A stretch of DNA of 64,000 bases, taken from assembly GCA_000447245.1 (NCBI GenBank), contig AUYT01000001.1, positions 868,106 through 932,105 on the forward strand. The letters run 5' to 3'. Source of the stretch: a candidate division Zixibacteria bacterium RBG-1 (GTDB lineage: Bacteria > Zixibacteria > MSB-5A5 > DSPP01 > RBG-1). The notes beneath the pieces are model-generated. The model was not told the origin of the DNA and ran no database searches. It saw only the letters and a program-made list of their open reading frames with translations. A program made the position numbers and the translations under genes. Below are positions 24,459 to 34,029 of the stretch, piece after piece. The first letter of the stretch is position 1. The number at the start of each line of letters is the position of its first letter.

Positions 24459-25796
24459 ATGCTTGACCCAACAACTATCCTGGAGGGAATACAAACTATA
24501 CCCGCCTTGAAGAAAATTATCAAGATTTTCACTAGAAACAGTCTTCCCATTATCAGCCTGAAGCATCTTGTAGTAAGGTCGGATTACGCAATTGAACAAA
24601 TTCTATCGATGGATTTCGGACGTATTTATGAGCAATTCAAAGCTAAAAGAATATATCTGCAAGAGAATTCGATATTCAAGTTTTTGAAACAATACTATAG
24701 ACCACACAAAAGAATTAATTATTATAGCTCTTGGGATTCTTCCCCACTAGTCAATATGCAAAAACCAACGGTTAATATGCTTGAGATTCCAATTAGTTAC
24801 AATAAATTGATAGAGTTGTCGCAGAAATATGATAGTAAGGTCACCGGATTGATTGTCGATAATTTTGCACAAAAAGCTAAAGAGTTGCTACCGAAAGAGT
24901 TCTGCAAAGTAACATATATTCTTGACAGTATTGCTGAATGCGACGGTGGCACAGCAGGAATAACTGAGATAATTGAATTCAGGCCTATCAGGTTTGTGTT
25001 ACTTTATTTAGTAAATATATCAGAAAAACCAGTAAGGATTTCTAACTATTCTGGAACTATGTATCATACTAATGAAGTGTTAGAGTATAGAAAATTTTCA
25101 TCTGAGCACGGCGATACTTTCCACACAGACAATTTGCCCCCAATCATTCTTGAGAAGGGAGACTCTCTTTTAATCCCCGAATACGTTCTTATGGCACCGA
25201 TGGAAGATTATTTGACAAACAACGAAAATGTGGTACAAAACGATTATTTTAATTTTGAGAATTACTGTTACAAACAAGACGAGATTAGAGATCCTGAACG
25301 ATATTTTTTAATTGGACCATCTCTAACAGTCAATCGAATATCCATTGACCAAAATGAAGAGGAGGTTCACAAGTTCGACTTATCTAACGTCCTATCAGTC
25401 TCCGAATTTTTCGAGTGTGGCTCCTGTCCTTATATTTTTGGATATAAAGCTGGGAGTTTTCATTACATCACAGACATTTTGACAAAGAGCCCTGATGTAG
25501 TTAACATTCAGAATTATGAAGACGTGCTCATTGCAGAGATAGAGCACGAAACTTCGGAGATAGAGCGTGCAATTCTTTGTAACGGCCTAACAGAGAAAGA
25601 AGTCATTAATAACAGATCTTTATCTTTGGGGGACTCAATATTAATAAAAAATACAGATAATAGCCCCAGGTTCATGATATCCGGAAAGTATTTTGCTAAG
25701 AAGAATGTACCCAAAAGTGATGCTGTCTTATTATGGAAATTCCAAAATATCAAAAGGTATCTGCACTACTTGAACTCAACTGGTATAGTTAGATAA
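24459..25796 (+). CDS. Hypothetical protein, AT-rich orphan
   Basis: The product has 445 residues and I do not recognise it. It is soluble, with no signal peptide or membrane helix, rich in Ile, Asn, Lys and Tyr, and predicted mixed alpha/beta. A cluster of Cys residues (FFECGSCPYIFG, around residue 318) could bind metal. The codon choice is visibly more AT-rich than in the beta-oxidation and respiratory genes nearby, consistent with recent acquisition. The ATG at 24459 lacks a clear ribosome-binding site. It stands alone, bordered by a tRNA-like fragment upstream and a palindromic repeat downstream. No function can be proposed. Confidence 0.65.
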   Translation: MLDPTTILEGIQTIPALKKIIKIFTRNSLPIISLKHLVVRSDYAIEQILSMDFGRIYEQFKAKRIYLQENSIFKFLKQYYRPHKRINYYSSWDSSPLVNMQKPTVNMLEIPISYNKLIELSQKYDSKVTGLIVDNFAQKAKELLPKEFCKVTYILDSIAECDGGTAGITEIIEFRPIRFVLLYLVNISEKPVRISNYSGTMYHTNEVLEYRKFSSEHGDTFHTDNLPPIILEKGDSLLIPEYVLMAPMEDYLTNNENVVQNDYFNFENYCYKQDEIRDPERYFLIGPSLTVNRISIDQNEEEVHKFDLSNVLSVSEFFECGSCPYIFGYKAGSFHYITDILTKSPDVVNIQNYEDVLIAEIEHETSEIERAILCNGLTEKEVINNRSLSLGDSILIKNTDNSPRFMISGKYFAKKNVPKSDAVLLWKFQNIKRYLHYLNSTGIVR

Positions 25797-25807
25797 ACAT
25801 TTTTTAT

Positions 25808-25861
25808 GTTCCGTCTGGAGCTACTCCTGACGGTCAGCAGGGTTCAGGACTAGGTCCTGAC
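25808..25861. repeat. Palindromic intergenic repeat, family C
   Basis: Two hairpins lie side by side: CCGTCTGGAGCTACTCCTGACGG (near-palindrome) and TCAGGACTAGGTCCTGA. The core (CCGTCAGGAGCTACTCC) recurs near 39763, 42101 and 63016, always between genes. It may act as a transcript 3'-end structure or be a REP/MITE-like element. Confidence 0.5.
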
Positions 25862-25953
25862 ACAACAAATTAATTTGCCATTTCCCCTCAAAAACCTTAT
25901 ATTATCCCCAGATAAAAACCTTTAAACCGTTACACCACTTTTAAGGAGGAACC

Positions 25954-26319
25954 ATGAGTAACTCAATTTGTCACATCGAAATCATGACCACCGACCTGAA
26001 AAAAGCGGAGAAATTTTACTCCGACCTTTTCGGCTGGAAAGTAAATTCCGATGCCATGGGAGACGGCAAATACTCTCTATTTGAAGCCCCCAAGCCGCCC
26101 CACGGAGGAATCGCCAAAGTCGATAAAGTAAACCCCGGCAACAACCTGATTTTTTATGTGGAAGTCAGCGACATCCCCGGAACTTTAACCAGAGCCGAAT
26201 CCTTAGGTGCCAAGACCGTGACACCCAAGACCGAAATTAACCCGGAAGTCGGCTGGTTCGGCAATTTCAGAGACCTAGACGGTAACCTGATCGGGCTTTA
26301 CACCGGCGCCCAGAAGTAA
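25954..26319 (+). CDS. VOC (glyoxalase/bleomycin-resistance fold) family protein
   Basis: The 121-residue protein has a perfect AAGGAGGA ribosome-binding site before the ATG. It shows the paired beta-alpha-beta-beta-beta VOC modules: SICHIEIMTTDL...FYSDLFGW at the N-terminus and GWFGNFRDLDGNLIGLY at the end, where the H and E metal ligands of the fold would come from (H7 and an E or D near the end; the final ligand is not obvious). VOC proteins include glyoxalases, dioxygenases and binding proteins, so the reaction is open. It is monocistronic. Confidence 0.8.
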   Translation: MSNSICHIEIMTTDLKKAEKFYSDLFGWKVNSDAMGDGKYSLFEAPKPPHGGIAKVDKVNPGNNLIFYVEVSDIPGTLTRAESLGAKTVTPKTEINPEVGWFGNFRDLDGNLIGLYTGAQK

Positions 26320-26339
26320 ATTAAATGTTTAGGGTTTGT

Positions 26340-26431
26340 GTCATTCTGAGCGCAAGCGAAGAATCTCAAATTTTACAAACGAGATCCTTCACTTCGTTTA
26401 GCCTGAGCTAAGTCGAAGGGTTCAGGATGAC
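26340..26431. repeat. Interspersed inverted repeat, family A (GTCATTCTGAGCG / CAGGATGAC)
   Basis: The element begins GTCATTCTGAGCG...GAATCTC and ends GAGATCCTTCACTTCG...CAGGATGAC, an imperfect inverted repeat of about 90 bases. A second copy lies at 49138-49212. This type of non-coding repeat is frequent in genomes of uncultured bacteria; it looks like a small miniature element or a hairpin at transcript ends. The right arm here carries a partial internal duplication (TTCGTTTAGCCTGAGCTAAGTCGAA). Confidence 0.65.
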
Positions 26432-26440
26432 CAAGAAGAA

Positions 26441-27289
26441 ATGAAGCGCACCGCTACAACTTTTTTACCTTTATTATTTCTTTTCTTCTTTACAATTAAT
26501 ACTTACTCTTCACAGAAGAAAACTGCGCCTTCTTTGACCATGAAGCAGATAGCCAATGCCACGCTATTTATAGACTTTAACGGAGAGGCCAATAAGCAAA
26601 AAGTAAAATTAATAAATGGACATTATGAGAGACGTAAGAAAGGGTCTGACACTCTGTCGGTAGATTTGACTACCTGGGTTAAATTTACCGACCTGGATAA
26701 AGATGGTTCCCAAGACGCTGCCGTGATTTTTGTCTGGAGCAAAGGGGGAGAGGAGATTTTTTATGAGTTAGCCGCACTTCTGAATAAAAAAAGGAAACCG
26801 GTTCAGGTTTCCTCTGCTGATTTGGGAGATCGGGTGGTGATACAAGCTCTGGATGTTTCTGCTGATACCGTTTTTCTGAATATGCTTACCCGCGGCAAGG
26901 GGGATGCAAACTGTTGCCCTACTCTGCCGGTGAAACTAAAATATTTGCTTGAATCTTCTGGCTTGACGGAGCAGACCGATTATGTTGGACTCTACCGAGG
27001 AAAAGCAATACGGAGTTATGGTGTAAGAGAAGGTCTGGAGATGTCTATTAATAGTGACAGTAGCGTAAGTTTAATATTACCTGCCATTGATCTAGAACCA
27101 ACGGTAAGAAAGACAGGCAAGTGGTATAAAAAAGGAGATGGAAGTTTACTGGTTGATTTTACTGAATGGAGCGCAGATGAGACCGATTTAATTTATTTCA
27201 GATTTTTGAATGGTAAGCTTACCTCCATGTTTCTTAATCAAAATTTTTATTGGGATGGGGATTTGGAATTTGAAAGAGTAAGTGAATAG
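26441..27289 (+). CDS. Secreted protein of unknown function
   Basis: The 282-residue product starts with a clear signal peptide (about 1-24: basic KRT, then a Leu/Phe-rich core). The mature part is predicted mainly beta. One segment, DLDKDGSQDAAV (about 84-95), resembles an FG-GAP/EF-hand-like calcium loop, and a later segment (TGKWYKKGDGSLLVDF) resembles lipocalin-like NlpE/META repeats; both are weak similarities. Two adjacent Cys (NCCP, about residue 154) are the only cysteines. It sits between a family A repeat and tRNA-Glu and is probably monocistronic. Function unknown. Confidence 0.7.
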   Translation: MKRTATTFLPLLFLFFFTINTYSSQKKTAPSLTMKQIANATLFIDFNGEANKQKVKLINGHYERRKKGSDTLSVDLTTWVKFTDLDKDGSQDAAVIFVWSKGGEEIFYELAALLNKKRKPVQVSSADLGDRVVIQALDVSADTVFLNMLTRGKGDANCCPTLPVKLKYLLESSGLTEQTDYVGLYRGKAIRSYGVREGLEMSINSDSSVSLILPAIDLEPTVRKTGKWYKKGDGSLLVDFTEWSADETDLIYFRFLNGKLTSMFLNQNFYWDGDLEFERVSE

Positions 27290-27350
27290 CTTGGTATTGA
27301 GTCAGTTGACTTTTTTCTTCCGTAGCTTAAATTACTAATCCAAAAATTTC

Positions 27351-27423
27351 GGCCCCATCGTCTAGTGGCCTAGGACGGGTGGTTCTCAGCCATCAAACCC
27401 GGGTTCGACTCCCGGTGGGGCTA
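27351..27423 (+). tRNA. tRNA-Glu (anticodon CTC)
   Basis: A full cloverleaf can be drawn: acceptor GGCCCCA/TGGGGCT with a G-U first pair, T8, D-stem GTCT/GGAC, anticodon stem GGTGG/CCATC with loop TTCTCAG (anticodon CTC, reading GAG), and T-arm CCGGG-TTCGACT-CCCGG. The discriminator base is A and the CCA end is not encoded. The first-pair G-U and A73 are slightly unusual for tRNA-Glu. Confidence 0.93.
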
Positions 27424-27549
27424 AAAGTTCTGTAAAACTGAGAAAGGGCAGTCCATTACTCCCTTGGTTGACTTCTATACAGTAAATTTTAAATCGGGGG
27501 ATTTCTTGAAAATTTACGCTGTGTGCCACATTTTGCCGCTCACTTTTGC

Positions 27550-27577
27550 TTGACAATTTTAATATATAATATAAATT
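27550..27577 (+). promoter_or_regulatory. Possible sigma-70 promoter of the beta-helix gene
   Basis: TTGACA at 27550-27555 is followed after 14-16 bases by TATAAA or TAAATT in a very AT-rich tract. It lies about 145 bases upstream of the ATG at 27722, within the 298-base gap after tRNA-Glu. The rest of the gap holds nothing recognised; the gene's ribosome-binding site AAGGAG is at 27711-27716. Confidence 0.35.
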
Positions 27578-27721
27578 AGTTTTTAATATTTCACAGTTTG
27601 TTTCTGATTAATTTTGAAAATAGAGGATTAAGAGGTGGCCAAAACACGTAACTAATAGCGCTATGCATTTTTTAACCATTAACCAAAAAAATCTTGACCT
27701 TTTAACTAATAAGGAGAAAAA

Positions 27722-30700
27722 ATGACAGGAGAATACAGCTTTCAGAAAAACAGTAATTTGGTTAAGACTAATTCGATTCTCAAGCCAAATTTGACAAATT
27801 TTGTTTCACTAGGGTTAGCCCTTATCTTATTTCACTTGTTTTCCCCCTCGAATGCTTTTGGGCAATTATCCGGTACTAAAGTTATCGGCTCAGGAGGGGA
27901 TTATGCCACTTTTGCAGCCGCGGTCAGTGCTTTAAATTCTCAAGGCGTCGGGGCTGGGGGAGTTACCTTTAATGTCAAAACCGGGACTTATAATGAACAG
28001 ATTAGGATAGGTAATGTTTCCAATACTAGTGCCTCCAATCCGGTTATTTTCCAATCTCAATCAGGCAACCGGGCTGATGTTACGCTTCACTATACGGCCA
28101 CTGGCGCTGCTACCAATTATGTGGTTAAGCTGGACAGTTCTGACTATGTCACTTTCCAGAAACTGACTATTAATGCCACTGGGACAACTTATGCCAGAGT
28201 ATTTGAGTTAGCCGGAGGAGTGACTAATATTACCATCGCCAACAATGCCATTTCTGGTCTTTCTACAACTTCCAATGCGGCTAACTATTATCTGATTTAT
28301 AGTGATAATTATAATAACTCTAATATTCAGATTAGCGGAAATAATTTTGTTAATGGAGGCTGGGGTATAGTCCTGTATGGAGTTTCTAATGCTGTTCAAA
28401 CTACCGGTACCCGAGTGTTGAATGATACTTTTTCTACCGGATACGGAGGAGTGTATTTGCAGTATCACAAGTCAGCTTATATAAATGGGAATGTGGTTAC
28501 TACAGGGGCTTATGGGATACAGAGCTATGATTGTGATGATAGTTTGCAGATTCAGAAGAACAGGATTAATGTGCCTGCTAATGGTTATGGTATTACGGTT
28601 CAGTATTGTGATGGGACACAGTTTGGGGGGAAGGGTTTGATAGCTAATAATTTTGTGCATATAGGAGGTAATAGTACAGCTTATGGGATATACTTGGAGA
28701 CTTGTACTTGGCAGAATGTGTATTACAATAGTGTTAATATTACCAGTACTTATACAGCTGGGGGATTAGCATTTTATCCTAACAATGGTGGGAATCTAAG
28801 TGTTCGGAACAATGTTTTTGCTAACAATGGCGGTGGGTATGCCTATTATGTGAATACACCTGGCGCTGTTTCTAATTCTAATTATAATGATTTGTATAGT
28901 CCGGGGAGCTATTTGGCTTTCTGGAGTGGGGATCGCAAGGATTTGGCGGCTTTTAAGACTGCCAGTAGTAAAGATACTAACTCGGTTTCTATTTATCCCC
29001 AATATTTGTCAAGTACTGATTTGCATCAAGCTTCTCCCTGGATAGACAGTGCCGGCACTCCCTTGAGTTTAGTGACCGACGATATCGAGGGACAGGCTCG
29101 GGATGCCAACAAGCCGGATATAGGAGCAGATGAGTTTGTGGCAGCCCCTTCGAGTTTGACACCTTTGTCCGGGACTTATAGCATTGGTTCTGTTTTGTCA
29201 GCTGCTGCGGATTATCCTACTTTAGCTGGGGCGGTGAATGATTTAGTTTTAAAAGGGGTCTCTGGTCCAGTGACTTTTAACCTTCAAGATGGGAATTACA
29301 ATGAGCAGATTGTTTTAGTGAACGTTCCCGGAGCCAGTGCCACCAACACTATTACTTTCCAATCCCAGACCAGCCGGGGAAATGTAATTATTTATTATTC
29401 AGCTAGTAGTGCTGGAAGCAATTATGTGGTAAAACTTAACGGTGCAGATTATATTACCATTCAGAATCTGACTTTGCAGGCTATAGGTACATCTTATGCG
29501 CGGGTGGTGGAGTTTTTTGGGGGTGTGGATAATGTAAAGATTTTGAATAATGTGTTGACTGGGTATACCACCACTTCTAGTTCTGCTAATTATTATCTTA
29601 TGTATTGTGATAATGCTTATACTGCTAATCTTCAGGTTAATGGGAATACTTTTAGTCAGGGGGGTTGGGGAGTGGTTTTGAATGGTCTTAGCAATGCGGT
29701 TCAATCTACCGGTACGCGGGTGCTGAATGATACTTTTTCTACCGGATATGGAGGTGTGTATTTGCAGTGGCATGATTCACCTTATATAAATAGTAACGTA
29801 ATTACTACCGGTACTTATGGGATATACAGCTATGATTGTGATGACAGTTTGCAGATTCAGATGAATAGGGTTAATGTGCCTGCTAATGGTTATGGTATAG
29901 ATCTGTATGCTTGTGATGGGACCCAGTTTGGGGGCCAGGGGCTGATTGCTAACAACTTTGTACATGTTGGGGGGAACAGCACCGCTTATGGTATTTACCT
30001 CGAGAGTTCGGTTTATCAGAATGTGTATTACAACAGTGTTAATATTACCAGTACTTATACTGCTGGTGGCTTAGCTTTTTATGCCAACAATGGGAACAAC
30101 ATTCGTGTGAGGAACAACATATTTGCCAACAACGGTGGTGGTTATGCTTATTATGTGAATACACCTGGTGCCATCTCTAATTCTAATTACAATGATTTGT
30201 ATAGTCCGGGGAGCTATCTAGCTTTCTGGAGTGGGGATCGCAAGGATTTAGCGGCTTTTAAGACTGCCAGTAGTAAAGATACCAATTCAGTTTCAATTTA
30301 TCCCCAATATTTGTCGAGTACTGATTTGCATCAGTCCTCTCCCTGGATAGACAGTGCTGGGGTACCTTTGAGTGGTTCATTTTCGGTGAATCAGGATATA
30401 GATGGAGATGCCAGAGATGTCAACAAGCCTGACATAGGTGCCGATGAGTTTGTGGCAGCACCTTCGAGTTTGACTCCACTTTCTGGTTCTTATACTATTG
30501 GATCTCTTTCCAAGACCACCTCACCAACTGCAGATTATCCTAATTTGACGGATGCAGTCAACGCCTTAGTCTTGAAAGGAGTCTCTGGTCCAGTGACTTT
30601 TAACCTTCAAGATGGGAATTACAATGAGCAGATTGTTTTAGTGAACGTTCCCGGAGCCAGTGCCACCAACACTATTACTTTCCAATCCCAGACCAGCCGG

Positions 30701-33319
30701 GGAAATGTAATTATTTATTATTCAGCCACAGGTGCTGGGGATAATTATGTGGTGAAACTAAGAGGAGCAGATTATATTACCTTCCAGAATCTAACCCTGA
30801 ATGCCGTCGGCGCTTCCTATGCTCGGGTTTTTGAATTATTTGGGGGAGTGGATAATCTCAAGATTGCCAACAACCTGTTGGTGGGGTATGCTACTACTTC
30901 TAGCTCGGCTAACTATTATCTCATCTTTTCAGATAACTACTATAACGGTAATATTCAGATTACCGGCAATACTTTTAGTCAAGGGAGCTGGGGTGTGGTT
31001 TTGTATGGGCTTTCAGGTACTGTTCCAACTACCGGCACCCGAGTACTTAACGATACTTTTTCAACTGGCTATGGAGGTTTATCTTTGCAGTATCATAAGT
31101 CGGCTTACGTTAACGGAAATGTCATTAATCCCAGTGCCAACTCTGGGTATGGAATAAATGTTACTGACTGTGATGACAGTCTGCAAATTCAAAAGAATAA
31201 GATCAACCTGCCTACTAATGGTTACGGTATCATTGTTCAGAACTGCGATGGGACTCTATTGGGAGTCAAGGGGCTAACCGCTAACAACTTTGTCACAGTG
31301 GGAGGAAACAGCACAGCATATGGAATTTATTTAGAAGGATGCACCTATCAAAATGTGTATTATAACAGTGCTAATATTACCAGTACCTATACCGCCGGTG
31401 GAATAGCTTTTTATGCCAACAACGGTGGGAATATCAATGTGAGAAACAATATCTTTGCTAACAATGGCGGAGGATACGCTTATTACTGCAATACTCCTTC
31501 GGCTGTAGCGACTTCGAATTACAACGACTTATACAGCCCTGGTAATTATCTGGCTTTTTGGACCGGCAATCGCAGAGATTTAGCGGCTTTCCAGACTGCC
31601 AGTGGCAAAGACACCAATTCAGTTTTTATTTATCCTCAGTTCCTTTCTGCTACTGATTTGCACCAGGCCTCTCCCTGGCTAGATAGTGTGGCTACTCCAA
31701 TTACTGGATTAGGAGGAGTAACTTCTGACATTGATGGTGATGCCCGAGATGCCAATAAGCCCGATATCGGAGCGGATGAGTTTGTGGCAGCACCCTTGAG
31801 TTTGACACCTCTTTCGGGGGCTTACAGCATAGGTTCTGTTTTAAGTGCTGCGGCGGATTATCCAACTTTGGCAGTAGCGGTAAGTGACTTGATTTTAAAA
31901 GGTGTATCAGCTCCGGTAACATTCAACATTCAGTCAGGCAGTTATAATGAACAGATCAGCCTGGTTAGTATCCCAGGTGCCAGTGCCACCAATACCGTGA
32001 CTTTTCAATCCCTGACTGGGAATCGGAATGACGTGACCATTAGTTATTCAGCTTCTGGCACAGGTGACAATTATGTAGTCAAATTATCTGGAGCAGATTA
32101 CCTTACCTTTCAAAAATTAACGCTCCAAGCAACAGGTACTTCTTATGCTCGGGTTTTTGAATTAGCTGGAAGCGTAGATGAAGATAAAATTTCTAACAAT
32201 CGCATTATTGGTTATTCCACCACATCTGGTTCCAATCAGTATGCTCTGGTTTATTCGGATAATTCTTATACCAGTAACATTCAGATAAATGACAACACCT
32301 TGGGTCAAGGGGGTTGGGGAGTGATTATGGTAGGGGTTAGCAATGTAGTCCAATCGACGGGCACCAGAGTAACCATTGATACTTTTGTTACCGGATATGG
32401 AGGGGTGTATTTGCAGTATCAGGATTCTCCTTACGCCAATGGGAATGTGATAACTTCCAATTCTAGAGGGATAGAGGTTTACGATTGTGACGACAGTCTT
32501 CAAATTCAAAAAAATAAAATCAGTGTGACTAACCCTGGCTATGGCGTATATCTTTATGCTTGTGATGGAACTCTACTTGGGGGAAAAGGGTTATTATCTA
32601 ATAACTTTGTACATGTGGGAGGAACCAGTACGGCTTATGGTTTTTACATAGAAAGTTCAACATATCAGAATTTATATTACAACAGTGTCAACATTACTAG
32701 TACCTATACAGCCGGTGGAATTGCTTTCTATCCCAATAATGGTGGAAACATCAATGCCGTAAACAACGTATTCGCTAACAGCGGCGGAGGTTATACTTAT
32801 TATGTCAGCACTCCTTCAGCTGTGGCTACCTCTAACTACAATGATTTTTATACTACTGGTACTAATTTAGCTTATTGGACTGGTGATAGAACCGATTTAG
32901 CTGCATTGAAAGCTGTCAGTGGCAAGGATGTCAATTCCATATCAGTCAATCCAAAATTTCCTTCCAATATAAACCTACACACCGGACAACTACTTTTGGA
33001 TAGCACCGGCACCCCGTTGGCTTTAGTAACCGAAGATATAGATGGAGAAATCCGAGACTTAAACCGTCCGGAAATAGGGGCGGATGAGTTTTATTGTCAG
33101 GCTAAACCTGGAGATGCTGATGGTAATAATCAAATACTTTTGCCAGACATCATAAGGATTATTAATTTTCTCTTCAAATCACAACCAGCTCCCACCCCAT
33201 TGTGCCGAGGTGATGCCAATGCTGATGGAAAAATTTTGCTGCCAGACATTATATATATTGTCAATTTCCTTTTCAAAGCCGGAGCAGCACCGGTTAAAGT
33301 TCCGGTGTGCTGTTTGTAG
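27722..33319 (+). CDS. Giant secreted four-module parallel beta-helix protein with dockerin-like C-terminus
   Basis: The 1,865-residue product has a signal peptide (cleavage near AFGQ, residue 49) and four modules of about 430-445 residues. Each begins LSG.Y.IGS...DYPTL..AV and contains right-handed beta-helix repeats (for example VFNNG.., NNVFANNGGGY, YGIYLE) and ends with DGDARD.NKPDIGADEF. The last 70 residues hold two dockerin-like EF-hand repeats (GDADGNNQILLPDI and GDANADGKILLPDI, each followed by INFLFK) and end VCCL. Beta-helix proteins of this kind bind or degrade polysaccharides, but no catalytic residues are evident. The ribosome-binding site is AAGGAG. Function is probably surface adhesion or carbohydrate binding, inferred from fold. 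Confidence 0.85.
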   Translation: MTGEYSFQKNSNLVKTNSILKPNLTNFVSLGLALILFHLFSPSNAFGQLSGTKVIGSGGDYATFAAAVSALNSQGVGAGGVTFNVKTGTYNEQIRIGNVSNTSASNPVIFQSQSGNRADVTLHYTATGAATNYVVKLDSSDYVTFQKLTINATGTTYARVFELAGGVTNITIANNAISGLSTTSNAANYYLIYSDNYNNSNIQISGNNFVNGGWGIVLYGVSNAVQTTGTRVLNDTFSTGYGGVYLQYHKSAYINGNVVTTGAYGIQSYDCDDSLQIQKNRINVPANGYGITVQYCDGTQFGGKGLIANNFVHIGGNSTAYGIYLETCTWQNVYYNSVNITSTYTAGGLAFYPNNGGNLSVRNNVFANNGGGYAYYVNTPGAVSNSNYNDLYSPGSYLAFWSGDRKDLAAFKTASSKDTNSVSIYPQYLSSTDLHQASPWIDSAGTPLSLVTDDIEGQARDANKPDIGADEFVAAPSSLTPLSGTYSIGSVLSAAADYPTLAGAVNDLVLKGVSGPVTFNLQDGNYNEQIVLVNVPGASATNTITFQSQTSRGNVIIYYSASSAGSNYVVKLNGADYITIQNLTLQAIGTSYARVVEFFGGVDNVKILNNVLTGYTTTSSSANYYLMYCDNAYTANLQVNGNTFSQGGWGVVLNGLSNAVQSTGTRVLNDTFSTGYGGVYLQWHDSPYINSNVITTGTYGIYSYDCDDSLQIQMNRVNVPANGYGIDLYACDGTQFGGQGLIANNFVHVGGNSTAYGIYLESSVYQNVYYNSVNITSTYTAGGLAFYANNGNNIRVRNNIFANNGGGYAYYVNTPGAISNSNYNDLYSPGSYLAFWSGDRKDLAAFKTASSKDTNSVSIYPQYLSSTDLHQSSPWIDSAGVPLSGSFSVNQDIDGDARDVNKPDIGADEFVAAPSSLTPLSGSYTIGSLSKTTSPTADYPNLTDAVNALVLKGVSGPVTFNLQDGNYNEQIVLVNVPGASATNTITFQSQTSRGNVIIYYSATGAGDNYVVKLRGADYITFQNLTLNAVGASYARVFELFGGVDNLKIANNLLVGYATTSSSANYYLIFSDNYYNGNIQITGNTFSQGSWGVVLYGLSGTVPTTGTRVLNDTFSTGYGGLSLQYHKSAYVNGNVINPSANSGYGINVTDCDDSLQIQKNKINLPTNGYGIIVQNCDGTLLGVKGLTANNFVTVGGNSTAYGIYLEGCTYQNVYYNSANITSTYTAGGIAFYANNGGNINVRNNIFANNGGGYAYYCNTPSAVATSNYNDLYSPGNYLAFWTGNRRDLAAFQTASGKDTNSVFIYPQFLSATDLHQASPWLDSVATPITGLGGVTSDIDGDARDANKPDIGADEFVAAPLSLTPLSGAYSIGSVLSAAADYPTLAVAVSDLILKGVSAPVTFNIQSGSYNEQISLVSIPGASATNTVTFQSLTGNRNDVTISYSASGTGDNYVVKLSGADYLTFQKLTLQATGTSYARVFELAGSVDEDKISNNRIIGYSTTSGSNQYALVYSDNSYTSNIQINDNTLGQGGWGVIMVGVSNVVQSTGTRVTIDTFVTGYGGVYLQYQDSPYANGNVITSNSRGIEVYDCDDSLQIQKNKISVTNPGYGVYLYACDGTLLGGKGLLSNNFVHVGGTSTAYGFYIESSTYQNLYYNSVNITSTYTAGGIAFYPNNGGNINAVNNVFANSGGGYTYYVSTPSAVATSNYNDFYTTGTNLAYWTGDRTDLAALKAVSGKDVNSISVNPKFPSNINLHTGQLLLDSTGTPLALVTEDIDGEIRDLNRPEIGADEFYCQAKPGDADGNNQILLPDIIRIINFLFKSQPAPTPLCRGDANADGKILLPDIIYIVNFLFKAGAAPVKVPVCCL
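29258..29403 (+). repeat. 146-base direct repeat, copy 1 (inside the beta-helix gene)
   Basis: These bases are identical to 30581-30726. They encode the start of modules 2 and 3 (NLQDGNYNEQ region). Flanking sequence diverges within the same modules, so identity is recent, through gene conversion or unequal crossing-over. Confidence 0.95.
30581..30726 (+). repeat. 146-base direct repeat, copy 2 (inside the beta-helix gene)
   Basis: Identical to 29258-29403, at a distance of 1,323 bases, which is one protein module. Both copies are in the same reading frame. Confidence 0.95.
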
Positions 33320-33330
33320 AAAGAAGTGAG

Positions 33331-33362
33331 GAGAGGGCTGGTATTGGAAACAGTCCTCTCCG
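33331..33362 (+). terminator. Hairpin downstream of the beta-helix gene
   Basis: GGAGAGG-G-CTG and CAG-T-CCTCTCC form a strong stem around a 10-base loop, 11 bases after the stop codon. No T-tract follows, so it is a terminator-like or RNA-stabilising hairpin rather than a textbook intrinsic terminator. Confidence 0.45.
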
Positions 33363-33571
33363 GCCAAGGTAGACTGACATCACCAAATCCCACCCTTATC
33401 TTGAAAACAGAAATCCCAGTAGCGAGATTTTTTGAAAATTTCCTAAGTAATTAGACTAAAAAATGCTTAAAGATCCTAATTATGACAGCATAAATTCCAG
33501 TTTAAAAGTTCTACCTATTGTATGTTGCGGGCTAATTTTAGGGATTAGGGATCAAGGATTAGGGATTGGTG

Positions 33572-33799
33572 ATGAAGATTTCGGTCAAGGTTAAGCCAAA
33601 TTCAAAAATTGAAAAAGTTGAAAAAGCCGAGGGTTTCTGGCTAATTTACGTCAAAGAACCTCCCCAAGAGGATAGAGCCAATCTGGCTGTCATAAATCTG
33701 CTTTCAGAATATTTCAAAGTTCCCAAATCCAGAATTTCCATTTTAAAGGGGAAAAAATCCAGACAAAAAATTGTGGAGATAGTAAATTCTACCTCCTAA
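33572..33799 (+). CDS. DUF167/YggU family protein
   Basis: The 75-residue product matches the YggU fold: KISVKVKPNSK at the N-terminus, the conserved KEPPQEDRAN.A...L core and GKKSRQK near the end. The family is widespread and conserved but has no assigned biochemical role; it is often found near cell-division or membrane-protein genes in other bacteria. TTG and GTG codons precede in frame, but the ATG at 33572 aligns with family starts. It is monocistronic here. Confidence 0.88.
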   Translation: MKISVKVKPNSKIEKVEKAEGFWLIYVKEPPQEDRANLAVINLLSEYFKVPKSRISILKGKKSRQKIVEIVNSTS

Positions 33800-34029
33800 A
33801 GCTCTCAAACCCAAACTTATTTTACCAAAGTACTTCTAACCTTTCTGATTCCAGAAATAAGCCAACTTATTTCATAATTTTATCAGAAATGATGGGTGGA
33901 ACCCCATACTTTTACCTGAGTTTATGGAAGCCACCACATAAACCAAATCAGGCAGTCGTCCGATAAAAATACCAGCTAGTTTTTACAGGGTCTCAAAATT
34001 TCGACTTACATTTTAGTAGGAGGGCTTAA

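Noticed and set aside
24092-24550. A 152-codon minus-strand gene
   Set aside because: It overlaps the start of the orphan gene, has no family motif or ribosome-binding site, and reads as a chance frame.
27722-33319. CRISPR array or tandem DNA repeats in the beta-helix gene
   Set aside because: The repeats are in-frame protein modules of about 1.3 kb with no regular spacers.
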